Assembly: GCF_014197755.1 (NCBI RefSeq)
Contig: NZ_JACIGE010000009.1
Location: forward strand, 1-64,000
DNA length: 64,000 bases
Direction of reading: 5' to 3'
Source: Rhodocyclus tenuis
Lineage (GTDB): Bacteria > Pseudomonadota > Gammaproteobacteria > Burkholderiales > Rhodocyclaceae
The position numbers and the translations under genes were made by a program. Of the stretch, positions 48,216 through 57,714 are shown piece after piece (the stretch's first letter is position 1; each line of letters starts with the position of its first letter). The notes beneath the pieces are model-generated. The model was not told the DNA's origin and searched no databases. It worked only from the letters and a program-made list of their open reading frames with translations.

Positions 48216-49670
48216 ATGAACACACCCGTCAGCCCGGATGTTGCCGCTGCGGCCGCTGACAGCGTTGCCGCCGCTGCGACGCTCGGCGAACGTTTCGCCC
48301 GCCTGCACGCGGCCTCGCGCGCCGATCCTTTCCCCGATCTTGCCGCGCGCGATCGCCGGCTGGCGCGGCTGGAAACGCTGCTCGCCGACCACGCCGAGGC
48401 GCTGGCCGACGCCGTCAGCCGCGATTTCGGCCATCGCTCGCCGGCCGAAACGCGGCTCGCCGAACTCTTTCCCAGCCGCGAGGCGATCCGTCAGGCGCGG
48501 CGCGAATTGCGCGGCTGGTTGCGGCCGCAGTCGCGCTCGACCTCGTTCTGGTTCCTGCCCGGCCGTTCGGAAGTGCGCTGGCAGCCGCTCGGCGCGGTCG
48601 GCATCATCGTGCCGTGGAATTACCCGATCTTTCTCGCCGTCGGTCCGCTGGTCGGCGCGCTCGCCGCCGGCAATCGCGCGCTGGTGAAGATGTCCGAATT
48701 CACGCCGGCGACGGCGCGGCTGTTCGCCGAGCTGATCGCCAAAAACTTCGCCGACGACGAAGTGGCGGTGGTTGAAGGCGACGCCAGCGTCGCCCAGGAA
48801 TTTTCGCAGCTGCCCTTCGATCACCTGCTGTTTACCGGCGCCACTTCGGTCGGCCGGCTGGTGATGCGCGCGGCAGCGGCCAACCTGACGCCGGTGACGC
48901 TCGAACTCGGTGGCAAGTCGCCGGCGATCATCGGCCCCGAAGCGAATTTCGCGCGCGCCGTCGAGCGCATCGTCGTCGGCAAGTGCCTCAACGCCGGGCA
49001 GACCTGCATCGCGCCCGACTACGTGCTGCTGCCGCAGGGGCGCGAGCAGGAGTTCGTCGAAGCGGCGCGGCAGGTGGTCGCGCGCTGTTACCCCGATCTG
49101 GCGACGACGCCCGACTACAGCAGCATCATCAACGAGCGGCACTACGCGCGGCTCACCGGCTACCTCGACGAAGCGCTGGTGCAGGGCGTCGAGGTGGTAC
49201 CGCTGGCGCCGGGTGTCGCCGCCGACCCGGCGCGTCGCCGCCTGCCGCCGGTGCTGCTGCTCAAGGTCGCCGACAGCATGCGCGTGATGCAGGACGAGAT
49301 CTTCGGGCCGATCCTGCCGCTGATTCCCTACCGCGATTTCGACGAGGCGATCGCTTTCGTCAATGCGCGGCCGCGGCCGCTGGCACTGTATCTCTTCGAT
49401 GCCGAGGGCGCGCGCGTCGAGCGTCTGCTCGAGCGCACCGTCGCCGGCGGCGTGACGATCAACGACACGCTGCTGCACATCGCGCAGGACGACCTGCCTT
49501 TCGGCGGCGTCGGGCCGAGTGGCATCGGTGCCTACCACGGCCGCGCCGGCTTCGAGACCTTCTCGCACCGCAAGTCGGTGTTCCGCCAGTCGGGCGTCAA
49601 TGGCGTCGGCCTGTTCAAGCCGCCTTACGGCAGACTTTTCGAGCGCCTGCTGGCGTTCCTGATGCGATGA
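48216..49670 (+). CDS. Coniferyl/fatty aldehyde dehydrogenase family protein
   Basis: A 484-residue NAD(P)-dependent aldehyde dehydrogenase of the coniferyl-aldehyde group. Motifs are GIIVPWNYPIFLAVGPLVG, LFTGATSVG, the catalytic Glu in LELGGKSP, the Cys in NAGQTCIAPD and QDEIFGPILP. The C-terminal FSHRKSVFRQ segment and overall length fit the group, which also includes enzymes for long-chain aldehydes. It overlaps the Tat gene by 4 bases. The start at 48216 has an AAAGGAG site. Confidence 0.88.
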   Translation: MNTPVSPDVAAAAADSVAAAATLGERFARLHAASRADPFPDLAARDRRLARLETLLADHAEALADAVSRDFGHRSPAETRLAELFPSREAIRQARRELRGWLRPQSRSTSFWFLPGRSEVRWQPLGAVGIIVPWNYPIFLAVGPLVGALAAGNRALVKMSEFTPATARLFAELIAKNFADDEVAVVEGDASVAQEFSQLPFDHLLFTGATSVGRLVMRAAAANLTPVTLELGGKSPAIIGPEANFARAVERIVVGKCLNAGQTCIAPDYVLLPQGREQEFVEAARQVVARCYPDLATTPDYSSIINERHYARLTGYLDEALVQGVEVVPLAPGVAADPARRRLPPVLLLKVADSMRVMQDEIFGPILPLIPYRDFDEAIAFVNARPRPLALYLFDAEGARVERLLERTVAGGVTINDTLLHIAQDDLPFGGVGPSGIGAYHGRAGFETFSHRKSVFRQSGVNGVGLFKPPYGRLFERLLAFLMR

Positions 49671-50182
49671 CTAAGGTGATGAAATTCTCTCGCCGACAGT
49701 TCCTCGCCGCCGGCACTGCCGGCAGCCTGCTCCTCGCCGTCAGCGGCTGGCTCAACGCCGCCGGCGCGCGCCGCTTCTCGGGTGAAGAGCGCGACATGCT
49801 CGCCGCCATCGTTCCCGCGATCCTCGAAGGCACTTTCCCGGACGATCCGGCGCAGCGCCGTGCACGCATCCAGCGCGTCGTCGACGGGCTCGAGCAGACG
49901 GTTGCCGGCCTGTCGCTGGCAACGCAGAAAGAGATCGGCGAACTGTTCGGCCTGCTCGTCGTCGCGCCGGGACGCTGGCTCATCGCCGGCGTCAGCCGGC
50001 CCTGGCGCGAGGCTTCGGTGGCCGAAGTGACGGGCTTCCTCGAATCTTGGCGCAACAGCCGCTTCGCCTTGCTGCAGGGCGCTTACGCCGCGTTGCACGA
50101 TCTGGTGTTCGGCGCGTGGTACGCGCAGACCGAAAGCTGGAGCGCCATCGGCTATCCCGGCCCGCCGGAGTTGTTCAAATGA
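49667..50182 (+). CDS. Tat-exported small subunit (gluconate dehydrogenase subunit 3-like)
   Basis: A 171-residue protein with a twin-arginine signal SRRQFLAAGTAG near residues 8-19, followed by a helical domain (FSGEERDMLAAIVPAILEGT). Such proteins carry flavoprotein partners to the periplasm by hitchhiking. It is coupled to the dehydrogenase (ATGA overlap) and to the GMC gene (overlap of 4 bases), so the three form one unit. Confidence 0.84.
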   Translation: MTKVMKFSRRQFLAAGTAGSLLLAVSGWLNAAGARRFSGEERDMLAAIVPAILEGTFPDDPAQRRARIQRVVDGLEQTVAGLSLATQKEIGELFGLLVVAPGRWLIAGVSRPWREASVAEVTGFLESWRNSRFALLQGAYAALHDLVFGAWYAQTESWSAIGYPGPPELFK

Positions 50183-51777
50183 AGGATCGCATACGCGCCG
50201 GACTCGCCGCCGGCTGGAAGCACGTCGACGCTTCGCTGCTCACCGCCTCGGCGACACACGAGTTCGATGTCGTGATCGTCGGCAGCGGCGCCGGCGGCGG
50301 TGTCACTGCCGACATTCTTTCCGCCGCTGGCCTGCGCGTTGCGCTGGTCGAAGAAGGACCCTTGCGCTCGTCGACCGATTTCCACATGCGCGAGGCCGAG
50401 GCGTATCCGTCGCTGTATCAGGAGTCGGCGGCGCGCAAGACCGCCGACAAGGCGATCAACATCATGCAGGGGCGTTGCGTCGGTGGCTCGACGACGGTGA
50501 ACTGGACCAGCAGTTTCCGCACGCCGCCGGCAGTACTCGACTTCTGGGCGCGCCAGTACGGGCTGTCGCCGCTCACCGGCGAGGCGCTGACACCGTGGTT
50601 TGCGGCGATGGAATTCAAGCTTTCGGTGCGCCCCTGGGAGACTTCGCCGAACGCCAACAACCAGACGCTCGCCCGTGGTGCGGGCAAGCTCGGCGTCGAT
50701 TTCGGACTGATCCGGCGCAACGTCAAGGGCTGCTGGAATCTCGGCTACTGCGGCATGGGCTGTCCGACCGACGCCAAGCAGTCGATGCTGCTCACCACCA
50801 TTCCGGCTGCGCTCGACCGCGGCGCCACGCTCTACTCGCGGCTGCGCGCCGAACGCCTGCTCTTTCGCGGCGAACGCGTCATCGCCCTCGACGCGGCGGC
50901 GCTCGGCGCCGACGGCATCCGTCCGTCGGGTCGGCGCCTGAGCTTGCGCGCGCGCCATTTCGTGCTGGCCGGCGGCGCCATCGGCAGCCCGGCGCTGCTG
51001 CTGGCGAGCGGCGTACCCGATCCCTACCGCCTGCTCGGCAAGCGCACCTTCCTGCATCCGACGGTGGTTTCGTCGGGGCTGATGCCTGAACCGGTCAACG
51101 GGTTCGCTGGCGCGCCGCAGTCTGTCTATTCCGATCATTTCCTGCAGCAGGGGCCGATCGACGGGCCGCTCGGCTTCAAGCTGGAAACGCCGCCGCTGCA
51201 TCCGGTCCTGTTCTCGACCACCTTGCAGGGCTTCGGCGAAAGCCATGCGCAGCTGATGCGCGACTTTACCAACGCGCACGCACTGATCGCGCTCTTGCGC
51301 GACGGTTTCCATCCGGAAAGCCGCGGTGGGCAGGTGCGTCTCGGTGATCACAACCTGCCGGTGCTCGATTACCTGCTCGGCGAGGTGTTTTGGGAAGGCG
51401 CGCGGCGGGCCTTGCTGGCGATGGCCGAAATCCAGTTTGCCGCCGGCGCGCGCTGGGTAACGCCGGTACATGAAATGAGCGCCGGCTATACCAGCTGGGC
51501 GGCGGCGAAGAAGGGTATTACGGAATTGCCCCTGAAACCGCTGCTTTGCCGTATCGTCAGTGCCCACGTCATGGGTGGTTGCGGCATGGCCGATGCACCG
51601 GTGCGCGGCACGGTCGATCATCGCGGTCGCCACTTCTGGCTGTCGAACCTGTCGGTGCACGACGGCTCGGTGTTCCCTACCAGCCTTGGCGTCAATCCGC
51701 AGCTGTCGATCTACGCGCTGGTTGCGCGCAACGCCAGCCTGCTCGCCGCAGACCTCGGCCGCGTTGCCGCCGGCTGA
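50179..51777 (+). CDS. GMC-family FAD oxidoreductase
   Basis: A 532-residue flavoenzyme with the FAD motif VIVGSGAGGGVTADIL near residue 33, the GMC motif GGSTTVNWTSS near 109 and the C-terminal catalytic-region SAHVMGGCGM, ending LGVNPQLSIYALVARNAS. It oxidises alcohols. It may accept long-chain fatty alcohols, given its lipid-gene neighbours, but this is inferred. The small Tat subunit suggests a periplasmic complex. Confidence 0.88.
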   Translation: MKDRIRAGLAAGWKHVDASLLTASATHEFDVVIVGSGAGGGVTADILSAAGLRVALVEEGPLRSSTDFHMREAEAYPSLYQESAARKTADKAINIMQGRCVGGSTTVNWTSSFRTPPAVLDFWARQYGLSPLTGEALTPWFAAMEFKLSVRPWETSPNANNQTLARGAGKLGVDFGLIRRNVKGCWNLGYCGMGCPTDAKQSMLLTTIPAALDRGATLYSRLRAERLLFRGERVIALDAAALGADGIRPSGRRLSLRARHFVLAGGAIGSPALLLASGVPDPYRLLGKRTFLHPTVVSSGLMPEPVNGFAGAPQSVYSDHFLQQGPIDGPLGFKLETPPLHPVLFSTTLQGFGESHAQLMRDFTNAHALIALLRDGFHPESRGGQVRLGDHNLPVLDYLLGEVFWEGARRALLAMAEIQFAAGARWVTPVHEMSAGYTSWAAAKKGITELPLKPLLCRIVSAHVMGGCGMADAPVRGTVDHRGRHFWLSNLSVHDGSVFPTSLGVNPQLSIYALVARNASLLAADLGRVAAG

Positions 51778-51819
51778 AGCTTCGTCGCCTCAACGTTTTC
51801 CTGAAGGGTTTTATCGGTA

Positions 51820-52740
51820 ATGCTTGCGATTGCGCTGTCGGTTCTTCTCGCGTTCGAGTGTTCGCTGTACGTTCTCGTTGCCCGTCATTTCTTCGACGCC
51901 TCGCCCATGCAATGCCTCGTCGCCGCGCTCGGCGGCGTACTCGGGCTGCGCGCCGGCATCAACGTCGTCACCTGGTCCTTCGCTTCGGCACTGCGCACGC
52001 CGTGGCCGGAACTCGGCTTCCTGCGCTTTGCGCGCATGCTGCTGATCGAGTACGCGGCTTTCGTCTTCTGCTTCGTTTTCCTGCTGCCCGGCGAGCGCTT
52101 CTGGCTCGGCCCCGACCGGCTGCGGCCGTCGCCGGATCGTCCACCGCTGTTGCTGGTGCATGGCTACGGCTGCTCGCGTGGCGCCTGGTGGTGGTTACGC
52201 CGCCGGCTGGAAGCAGCGGGCTGGGTGGTGGCGACGATCACTCTCGAGCCGGTCTATACCAGCATCGACAATTTCGTCGATCCCGTGGCAAAGCGCATCG
52301 AAGAGGTGTGCGCGGCGACCGGATCGGCGCGCGTCATCCTGATCGGGCACAGCATGGGCGGGCTGGTTTCGCGCGCCTATCTGCGCCGCTACGGCCCGCA
52401 GCGCGTGGCGCGGCTGCTGACGCTCGGGACGCCGCATCGCGGCAGCGCGCTGGCGCGCATCGGCTTCGGCCAGAACGGCCGGCAGATGGAGCCCGGCAGC
52501 GACTGGCTGCGCACGCTGGCGACGACGCCCCCCGGCGTCGACACCATCGTTCTCTACAGTCCGCACGACAACTACGTGATGCCGCAGGCGCTGCTCGAAC
52601 TGCCCGGTGTGCCACACCGGCGCATCGACGGCGTCGGCCACCTGTCGATGTTGTTTTCCTTGCGCGTCGCTTCGGCGCTGCAGGCAGCACTGCAGTTGCC
52701 GAGCAGTTCCAGCGCCGGCTGGAAGCTGCGCGGCCTCTGA
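51820..52740 (+). CDS. Membrane-anchored lipase/esterase, alpha/beta hydrolase
   Basis: A 306-residue protein. The first 85 residues hold two or three membrane segments. The hydrolase domain starts PPLLLVHGYGCSRGAWWW (near 107) with nucleophile box LIGHSMGGLVSRAY (near 171), and the His is in DGVGHLSMLF near 275. It resembles LipA/PGAP1-like triacylglycerol lipases. The start at 51820 follows the GMC gene by 42 bases, so it may be part of the same transcript. Confidence 0.83.
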   Translation: MLAIALSVLLAFECSLYVLVARHFFDASPMQCLVAALGGVLGLRAGINVVTWSFASALRTPWPELGFLRFARMLLIEYAAFVFCFVFLLPGERFWLGPDRLRPSPDRPPLLLVHGYGCSRGAWWWLRRRLEAAGWVVATITLEPVYTSIDNFVDPVAKRIEEVCAATGSARVILIGHSMGGLVSRAYLRRYGPQRVARLLTLGTPHRGSALARIGFGQNGRQMEPGSDWLRTLATTPPGVDTIVLYSPHDNYVMPQALLELPGVPHRRIDGVGHLSMLFSLRVASALQAALQLPSSSSAGWKLRGL

Positions 52741-52770
52741 GGCGGCCGCGCCTGCCTTGCTGCCGCTCGT

Positions 52771-54762
52771 TCAGAAGTATATGCCGCGCATCATCTGCGT
52801 GAAGGCGATCTGATCGGCCGAAGGCTTTTCTGCGGCATCGGCCGGGTGCTGGTGCCGCGCGGCAGACGAGTCGGGGAACATGCGGAAGCTGGTGTTCATG
52901 ATGATCTGCGCGACGCGCGGCATCAGCGAATGCAGCGTCGCACCGAAGATGCCGAGCCGCGTGGCGATGCGCACCGGCTTGTGCACGATGGCCTCGACCA
53001 CCAGATCGGCGGCTTCGTCGGGGCTCAGCGTCGGCACGTGATCGTAGAATCTGGTCGGCGCGATCATCGGCGTCTTCACCAGTGGCATGTTGATCGTCGT
53101 GAAGTGGATGCCACGGTCGGTGTATTCGGATGCGGCACAGCGCGTCCACGCGTCGAGCGCCGCCTTCGAGGCGACGTAGGCGGAAAAGCGTGGCGCGTTG
53201 GTCAGTACGCCGATCGACGAAATGTTGATCACCTGTCCGCGCCGCCGTTCGGCCATCGCCGGCAGCACGCCGAGCGTGATGCGCAGCGCGCCGAAGTAGT
53301 TGAGCTCCATCGTCCGCTCGAAGTCGTGGATGCGCTCGTAGGAATTCTCGATGCCGCGGCGGATCGAGCGGCCGGCGTTGTTGACCAGGATATCGACGGC
53401 GCCGTATTTCTCCTTGATCGTCTTGACCAGTTCCGCGCATTGCTCGGGGATGGTCAGGTCGACCACGTAGGCGTCGAGCTGCAGACCGGCGGCGGCGAAC
53501 TCCTGGCGCGTCTCTTCCAGTTGCTCGGCCTCGCGCGCGATGGTGATGGTGATCGCGCCGGCCTCGGCGAGCTTCTTCACCGTCGCCTTGCCGATGCCTG
53601 ACGAGCCGCCGGTGACGAGAACGACGCGACCTGCGACCTGGCCTTTCAGCGTGCGGTCGATGAACAGATCGGGGTCGAGGTGGCGTTCCCAGTAGTCCCA
53701 CAGGCACCAGGCGTAGCTTTCCAGCTGCGGTACGGAGATATTGGTGCTCGCCAGGACACGCCGCGTTTCGCGGCAGTCGAAACGCGTCGGGTAATTGATG
53801 AAATCGAAGACGCTGTCAGGCAGGCCGAGGTCCTTCATGATCGCGCTGCGGATGCGCTTCACCGGCGTCAGCGCCAGCAGCGCCTTGCGCATGTGCCGTG
53901 GGATGAAACTGAACAGCGCGGCGTTGACGCGCATCGTCATCTGCGGCGCGTGCGCGGCGCGGGCGATGGTGTTGAGCAGGTCGCCGACGCGCATCGGCGT
54001 CGGGTCGGTGAGGTGGAAGCAGCGCCCGTCCTCGCCCTTGGCGTGCGCGATGTGGTCCATCGCGGCGACGACGAAATCGACCGGTACGACGTTGATGCGC
54101 CCGCCTTCGATGCCGATCATCGGCATCCACGACGGCACCAGCTTGCGCATCTTCTGGATCAGCTTGAAGAAGTAGTAGGGACCGTCGATCTTGTCCATCT
54201 CGCCGCTGCGCGAGTCGCCGACGACGATGCCGGGACGGAAGATGCGCCAGGGAATGCCGCACTCGCGGCGGACGATGCCTTCCGAATCGTGCTTGGTGCG
54301 GAAGTAGGGGTTGTCGAGGCCTTCGGCTTCTTCGAACATGTCCTCGCGGAAGATGCCTTCGAACATGCCGGCGGCGGCGATCGAACTGACCAGATGGAAG
54401 TGTCTGGCAGCGATCGACTCGGCGAAACGGACGGTGTTGCGCGTGCCGTCGACGTTGGCGCGCTGCTGCACTTCGGCGCTGGCGGAAAGGTCGTAGATGG
54501 CGGCCAGATGGAAGAAGTGTTCGACCTTGCCCTTGAGCTTGTGCGCTGCCTTGGCGTCGATGCCGAGCAGCGCTTCGGTCAGGTCGCCGACCAGCGGAAT
54601 GACGCGCTTGGCGTCGACCTGCCAGTAGTCGATGAGGGCGGGAAAAGTCTCCTGTTCGCAGTCGCGGATGAGCAGATGGACGACGCTGCCCGGCCGCGCC
54701 AGCAGGCGCGCAACCAGCCGTTTGCCGATGAAACCGGTGCCGCCGGTGACAAAATAGTTCAT
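52771..54762 (-). CDS. Two-domain fatty acyl-CoA reductase-like protein
   Basis: A 663-residue protein with an N-terminal extended SDR (GGTGFIGKRL at residues 7-16; YFRTK catalytic pair) and a C-terminal classical SDR (GGSSGIGKA near 380, NNAGRS, NISSIGV, YVASKAALD). The architecture and length are those of the bacterial fatty acyl-CoA reductases that make fatty alcohols (Marinobacter type). A wax ester synthase and acyl-CoA-binding protein lie nearby. It is divergent from the phasin gene. No biochemical data support the substrate. Confidence 0.82.
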   Translation of the reverse strand: MNYFVTGGTGFIGKRLVARLLARPGSVVHLLIRDCEQETFPALIDYWQVDAKRVIPLVGDLTEALLGIDAKAAHKLKGKVEHFFHLAAIYDLSASAEVQQRANVDGTRNTVRFAESIAARHFHLVSSIAAAGMFEGIFREDMFEEAEGLDNPYFRTKHDSEGIVRRECGIPWRIFRPGIVVGDSRSGEMDKIDGPYYFFKLIQKMRKLVPSWMPMIGIEGGRINVVPVDFVVAAMDHIAHAKGEDGRCFHLTDPTPMRVGDLLNTIARAAHAPQMTMRVNAALFSFIPRHMRKALLALTPVKRIRSAIMKDLGLPDSVFDFINYPTRFDCRETRRVLASTNISVPQLESYAWCLWDYWERHLDPDLFIDRTLKGQVAGRVVLVTGGSSGIGKATVKKLAEAGAITITIAREAEQLEETRQEFAAAGLQLDAYVVDLTIPEQCAELVKTIKEKYGAVDILVNNAGRSIRRGIENSYERIHDFERTMELNYFGALRITLGVLPAMAERRRGQVINISSIGVLTNAPRFSAYVASKAALDAWTRCAASEYTDRGIHFTTINMPLVKTPMIAPTRFYDHVPTLSPDEAADLVVEAIVHKPVRIATRLGIFGATLHSLMPRVAQIIMNTSFRMFPDSSAARHQHPADAAEKPSADQIAFTQMMRGIYF

Positions 54763-54934
54763 GCCTTCCTCCTTGTGCTTGTCTTTTCTGGCGGATGCCG
54801 CCGGATGGTCGGATCACCGCTTCTCTTTAGTATGCTTACTCTAGGCATTTTCACTACAGTGGCATCGTGCGGCAAGAGAAATGCGCCCGAGCGGCGCACT
54901 TCACCATCATCAAGCGAATTTTCAGGAGAAGATC

Positions 54935-55519
54935 ATGGGCAAGAAACTCAAAGCACTGACTGCCGGTGTGAACGAAACGCAACTGGCGACCACCGTCAAG
55001 GAATCGGCACATCAGATCTGGCTGGCTGGGCTGGGCGCTTTCGCCAAGGCGCAGGAGGAGGGTGGCAAGGTTTTCGACGCGCTGGTCAAGGAAGGCGAAG
55101 TGATCCAGGCGCGGACGCGCAAGATCACCGAAGAGAAGATCGCTGAAGTCGCCGGCAAGACCGCCGGCACCTGGGATCGTCTGGAACATGTGTTCGAGGA
55201 TCGCGTCGCGCGTGCGCTCGGCAGCCTCGGCGTGCCGACCAAGAAGGACATCGACAAGCTGGCCAGGCGCGTTGCCGAACTGACCGCCGTGGTGCAGGAA
55301 CTCAGCGAGCAGACCGCCAAGGTGCCGGCCAAGGCAGCAGCGAAACCGGCGGCAAAGCCGGCCGCGAAGCCCGCTGCGAAGGCCGCTGAACCCGTCGCGG
55401 CAGCGCCTGCCGCAGCGCCCGCTCCGGTGAAGAAGGCAGCAGCGCGCAAGCCGGCGGCCAAGGCACCGGCGGTGACGCCGGCCGATGTGCTCAATACCAT
55501 CGTCAAGAGCAACGCCTGA
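54935..55519 (+). CDS. Phasin, PhaF/PhaI-like, with histone H1-like tail
   Basis: A 194-residue granule-associated protein. An amphipathic helical phasin domain (about residues 15-110, IWLAGLGAFAKAQEEGGKVF) is followed by an AAKPAAKPAAK-type lysine-alanine-proline tail (about 130-180). PhaF proteins coat polymer granules and bind DNA through such tails to distribute granules at division. The clear start has an AGGAG site. It sits between acyl-CoA reductase and patatin genes, so it may coat lipid droplets as well as PHA. Confidence 0.87.
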   Translation: MGKKLKALTAGVNETQLATTVKESAHQIWLAGLGAFAKAQEEGGKVFDALVKEGEVIQARTRKITEEKIAEVAGKTAGTWDRLEHVFEDRVARALGSLGVPTKKDIDKLARRVAELTAVVQELSEQTAKVPAKAAAKPAAKPAAKPAAKAAEPVAAAPAAAPAPVKKAAARKPAAKAPAVTPADVLNTIVKSNA

Positions 55520-55621
55520 AGCGCGCAGACTTTCCGGTGACGACGCCTGACGTCGTCACCGGGATGCACTCGCCGGCAGCGGCTGGCGTTTGCCGCTGAT
55601 GTTTTTTCAAGGGGTCATTCG

Positions 55622-56854
55622 ATGAGTCCTGCACGGCGGCGTTCGCGTCCGGTCATTGGTCTGGCGCTGGCCGGCGGTGGGCCGGTCGGCGGCATTTATG
55701 AAGTTGGCGCGCTGGCGGCGCTCGACGAGGCGCTCGACGGCGCCGATCTGAGTGATCTCGACATCTACGTCGGCGTCAGTTCCGGCGCCTTCGTCGCCGC
55801 CATGCTGGCCAACGGCCTGCGTCCGGCGAAGCTGGCGCGCATGCTCATGGAGAACGACGCCGACGAGGTGTTCGATCCGGACATCCTGCTGCGTCCGGCC
55901 TTCGGCGAGTACGGCAAGCGCCTGCGCCGGGTGCCGCCGCTGTTCTGGTCTTCCTTGCTGCGCTATCTCTCCGATCCGCTGCATGCCGGCCTGTTCGAGT
56001 CCTTCCAGCGCATGAGCCGCGCCTTGCCGGCGGGAATTTTCGACAGCGCCGGCATCGACGCGCTGCTCTGCCGGCTGTTCAGCGGCGATGGGCGCACCAA
56101 CGATTTCCGTCAGCTGCGCAAGAAGCTCTTTCTCGTCGCCACCGATCTTGAGTCGGGCGCGTCGGTGGCTTTCGGCGGCCCCGGCCGCGACAGCACGCCG
56201 ATATCGACTGCCGTGCAGGCGAGTGCGGCGCTGCCGGGGCTTTTCCCGCCGGTCGAGATCGACGGCAATTTCTATGTCGACGGCGCGCTGATCAAGACAT
56301 TGCACGCCTCGGTCGCGCTGCGCGAGGGGGCCGATCTGGTGCTGTGCATCAACCCGCTGGTGCCTTTCGATTCGGGTCTGGCGGCACAGAAGCCGCGGGC
56401 GGCAACGCCCGACGACACGCCGCCACGGCTGGTCGACGGCGGCTTGCCGGCGGTGCTGTCGCAGACTTTTCGCGCCATCATCCGCTCGCGCATGCAGGTC
56501 GGTATGGGCCGTTACCAGCGCGAGTTCGAGAACGCCGATGTGGTGCTGTTCGAGCCGGCCGCCGACGATGCCGAGATGTTCTTCACCAATGTCTTCAGCT
56601 ACGGTAGCCGGCGCAGCGTCTGCGAACACGCCTATCAGCGCACGCGCAGCGAGTTGTACCGGCGCCGCGAGGAACTGGCGCCAATCCTGGCCCGCCACGG
56701 CATCCGCCTGAATCTGGCCTTGCTGCGCGATCGCCGCTGTTCGCTGCTGCCGGATTCGCGTAACGGTCGTCTGGCGACGCTCACCGACTCGCTCGAGCAT
56801 TCGCTCGACGAACTCGCGCACTGTCTGCAACTGCGCGCGGACAAGGCGGCCTGA
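55622..56854 (+). CDS. Patatin-like phospholipase
   Basis: A 410-residue lipid acyl hydrolase. The oxyanion motif is GLALAGGGPVGGIYEVGAL near residue 13, the nucleophile GVSSGAF near 57, and the catalytic Asp in NFYVDGALI near 219. The C-terminal half is mostly charged helices. It could release fatty acids from membranes or storage lipid. The start is just downstream of a terminator-like region after the phasin. Confidence 0.87.
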   Translation: MSPARRRSRPVIGLALAGGGPVGGIYEVGALAALDEALDGADLSDLDIYVGVSSGAFVAAMLANGLRPAKLARMLMENDADEVFDPDILLRPAFGEYGKRLRRVPPLFWSSLLRYLSDPLHAGLFESFQRMSRALPAGIFDSAGIDALLCRLFSGDGRTNDFRQLRKKLFLVATDLESGASVAFGGPGRDSTPISTAVQASAALPGLFPPVEIDGNFYVDGALIKTLHASVALREGADLVLCINPLVPFDSGLAAQKPRAATPDDTPPRLVDGGLPAVLSQTFRAIIRSRMQVGMGRYQREFENADVVLFEPAADDAEMFFTNVFSYGSRRSVCEHAYQRTRSELYRRREELAPILARHGIRLNLALLRDRRCSLLPDSRNGRLATLTDSLEHSLDELAHCLQLRADKAA

Positions 56855-57003
56855 GGCCCGCGGCGTTCCGGGCGAGCTTTTCTCCGCGCTGATGCCGGCG
56901 TTGCCTGACAGCTCACCGGCATTTTTCGACTTGTTCCGGGCGTGCCCGATGATGCTATGCTCATCGCTGGAGACAACCACGACCGGATAACCGGCAGACG
57001 CTG

Positions 57004-57654
57004 ATGGAACGCAAACCCCCGCGGCGCACGCGCGAGCGAATTCTCGAAACGAGCCTTCGCCTGTTCAACGATTTCGGCGAACCGAACGTCACGACGACGG
57101 TGATCGCCGACGAGATGAACATCAGTCCGGGCAATCTCTACTACCACTTCCACAGCAAGGGCGAGATCGTCGAGGCGATCTTTGCCGTCTTCGAGCGCGA
57201 GATCGAGGCCACGCTGGCGGCGCCGACGCGGCGTTCGGCGACGGTCGACGACATCTGGCTGTTCCTGCATCTGCTCTTCGAGCACATCTGGAAGTACCGC
57301 TTCTTCTATCGCGATCTCAATGATCTGCTGACGCGCAACCGCACGCTGGAAATCCACTTCAAGCAGATCCTCGCGCACAAGGTGCGCACGGCGACGGCCT
57401 TGTGCGAGGGCCTCGTCAGCAGCGGCGCGATGCGCGCCAGCTCGGCCGAGTTGCGCGCGCTGGCGATCAACATGACGGTTATCGCGTCGTGGTGGCTGTC
57501 TTTCGAGTACGCGCGCGACCCGCGCGGCGGCGACGAAAGCGAGCGCATCGGTCGCGGCGTTTTCCAGTCGATGGCGATGCTCTCGCCTTTCCTGCTCGGC
57601 GATTCGCGCGCGTTGTTCGAACGCCTCGCCGCCGAATACTTGAAAAGCCCGTGA
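57004..57654 (+). CDS. TetR-family transcriptional regulator
   Basis: A 216-residue repressor with an N-terminal helix-turn-helix (RERILETSLRLFNDFGEPNV and ISPGNLYYHFHSKGEIVEAI) and a divergent ligand-binding domain. Such regulators in lipid loci often respond to acyl-CoAs. GATGA and TCATC half-sites spaced by 8 bases lie at 56948-56965 ahead of the gene and could be its operator. It probably governs patatin, TPR and other lipid genes. Confidence 0.87.
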   Translation: MERKPPRRTRERILETSLRLFNDFGEPNVTTTVIADEMNISPGNLYYHFHSKGEIVEAIFAVFEREIEATLAAPTRRSATVDDIWLFLHLLFEHIWKYRFFYRDLNDLLTRNRTLEIHFKQILAHKVRTATALCEGLVSSGAMRASSAELRALAINMTVIASWWLSFEYARDPRGGDESERIGRGVFQSMAMLSPFLLGDSRALFERLAAEYLKSP

Positions 57655-57714
57655 ACGGGTTCTGATCGCAGTGCCGCAACGCGCCTCGCCGGCGCGCAGA
57701 CAAGGAGGAAGCGC

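Noticed and set aside
55320-55480. Short tandem repeats inside the phasin gene as a structural repeat locus or CRISPR
   Set aside because: They are in-frame codon repeats for the AAKPAAK tail and have no spacers.
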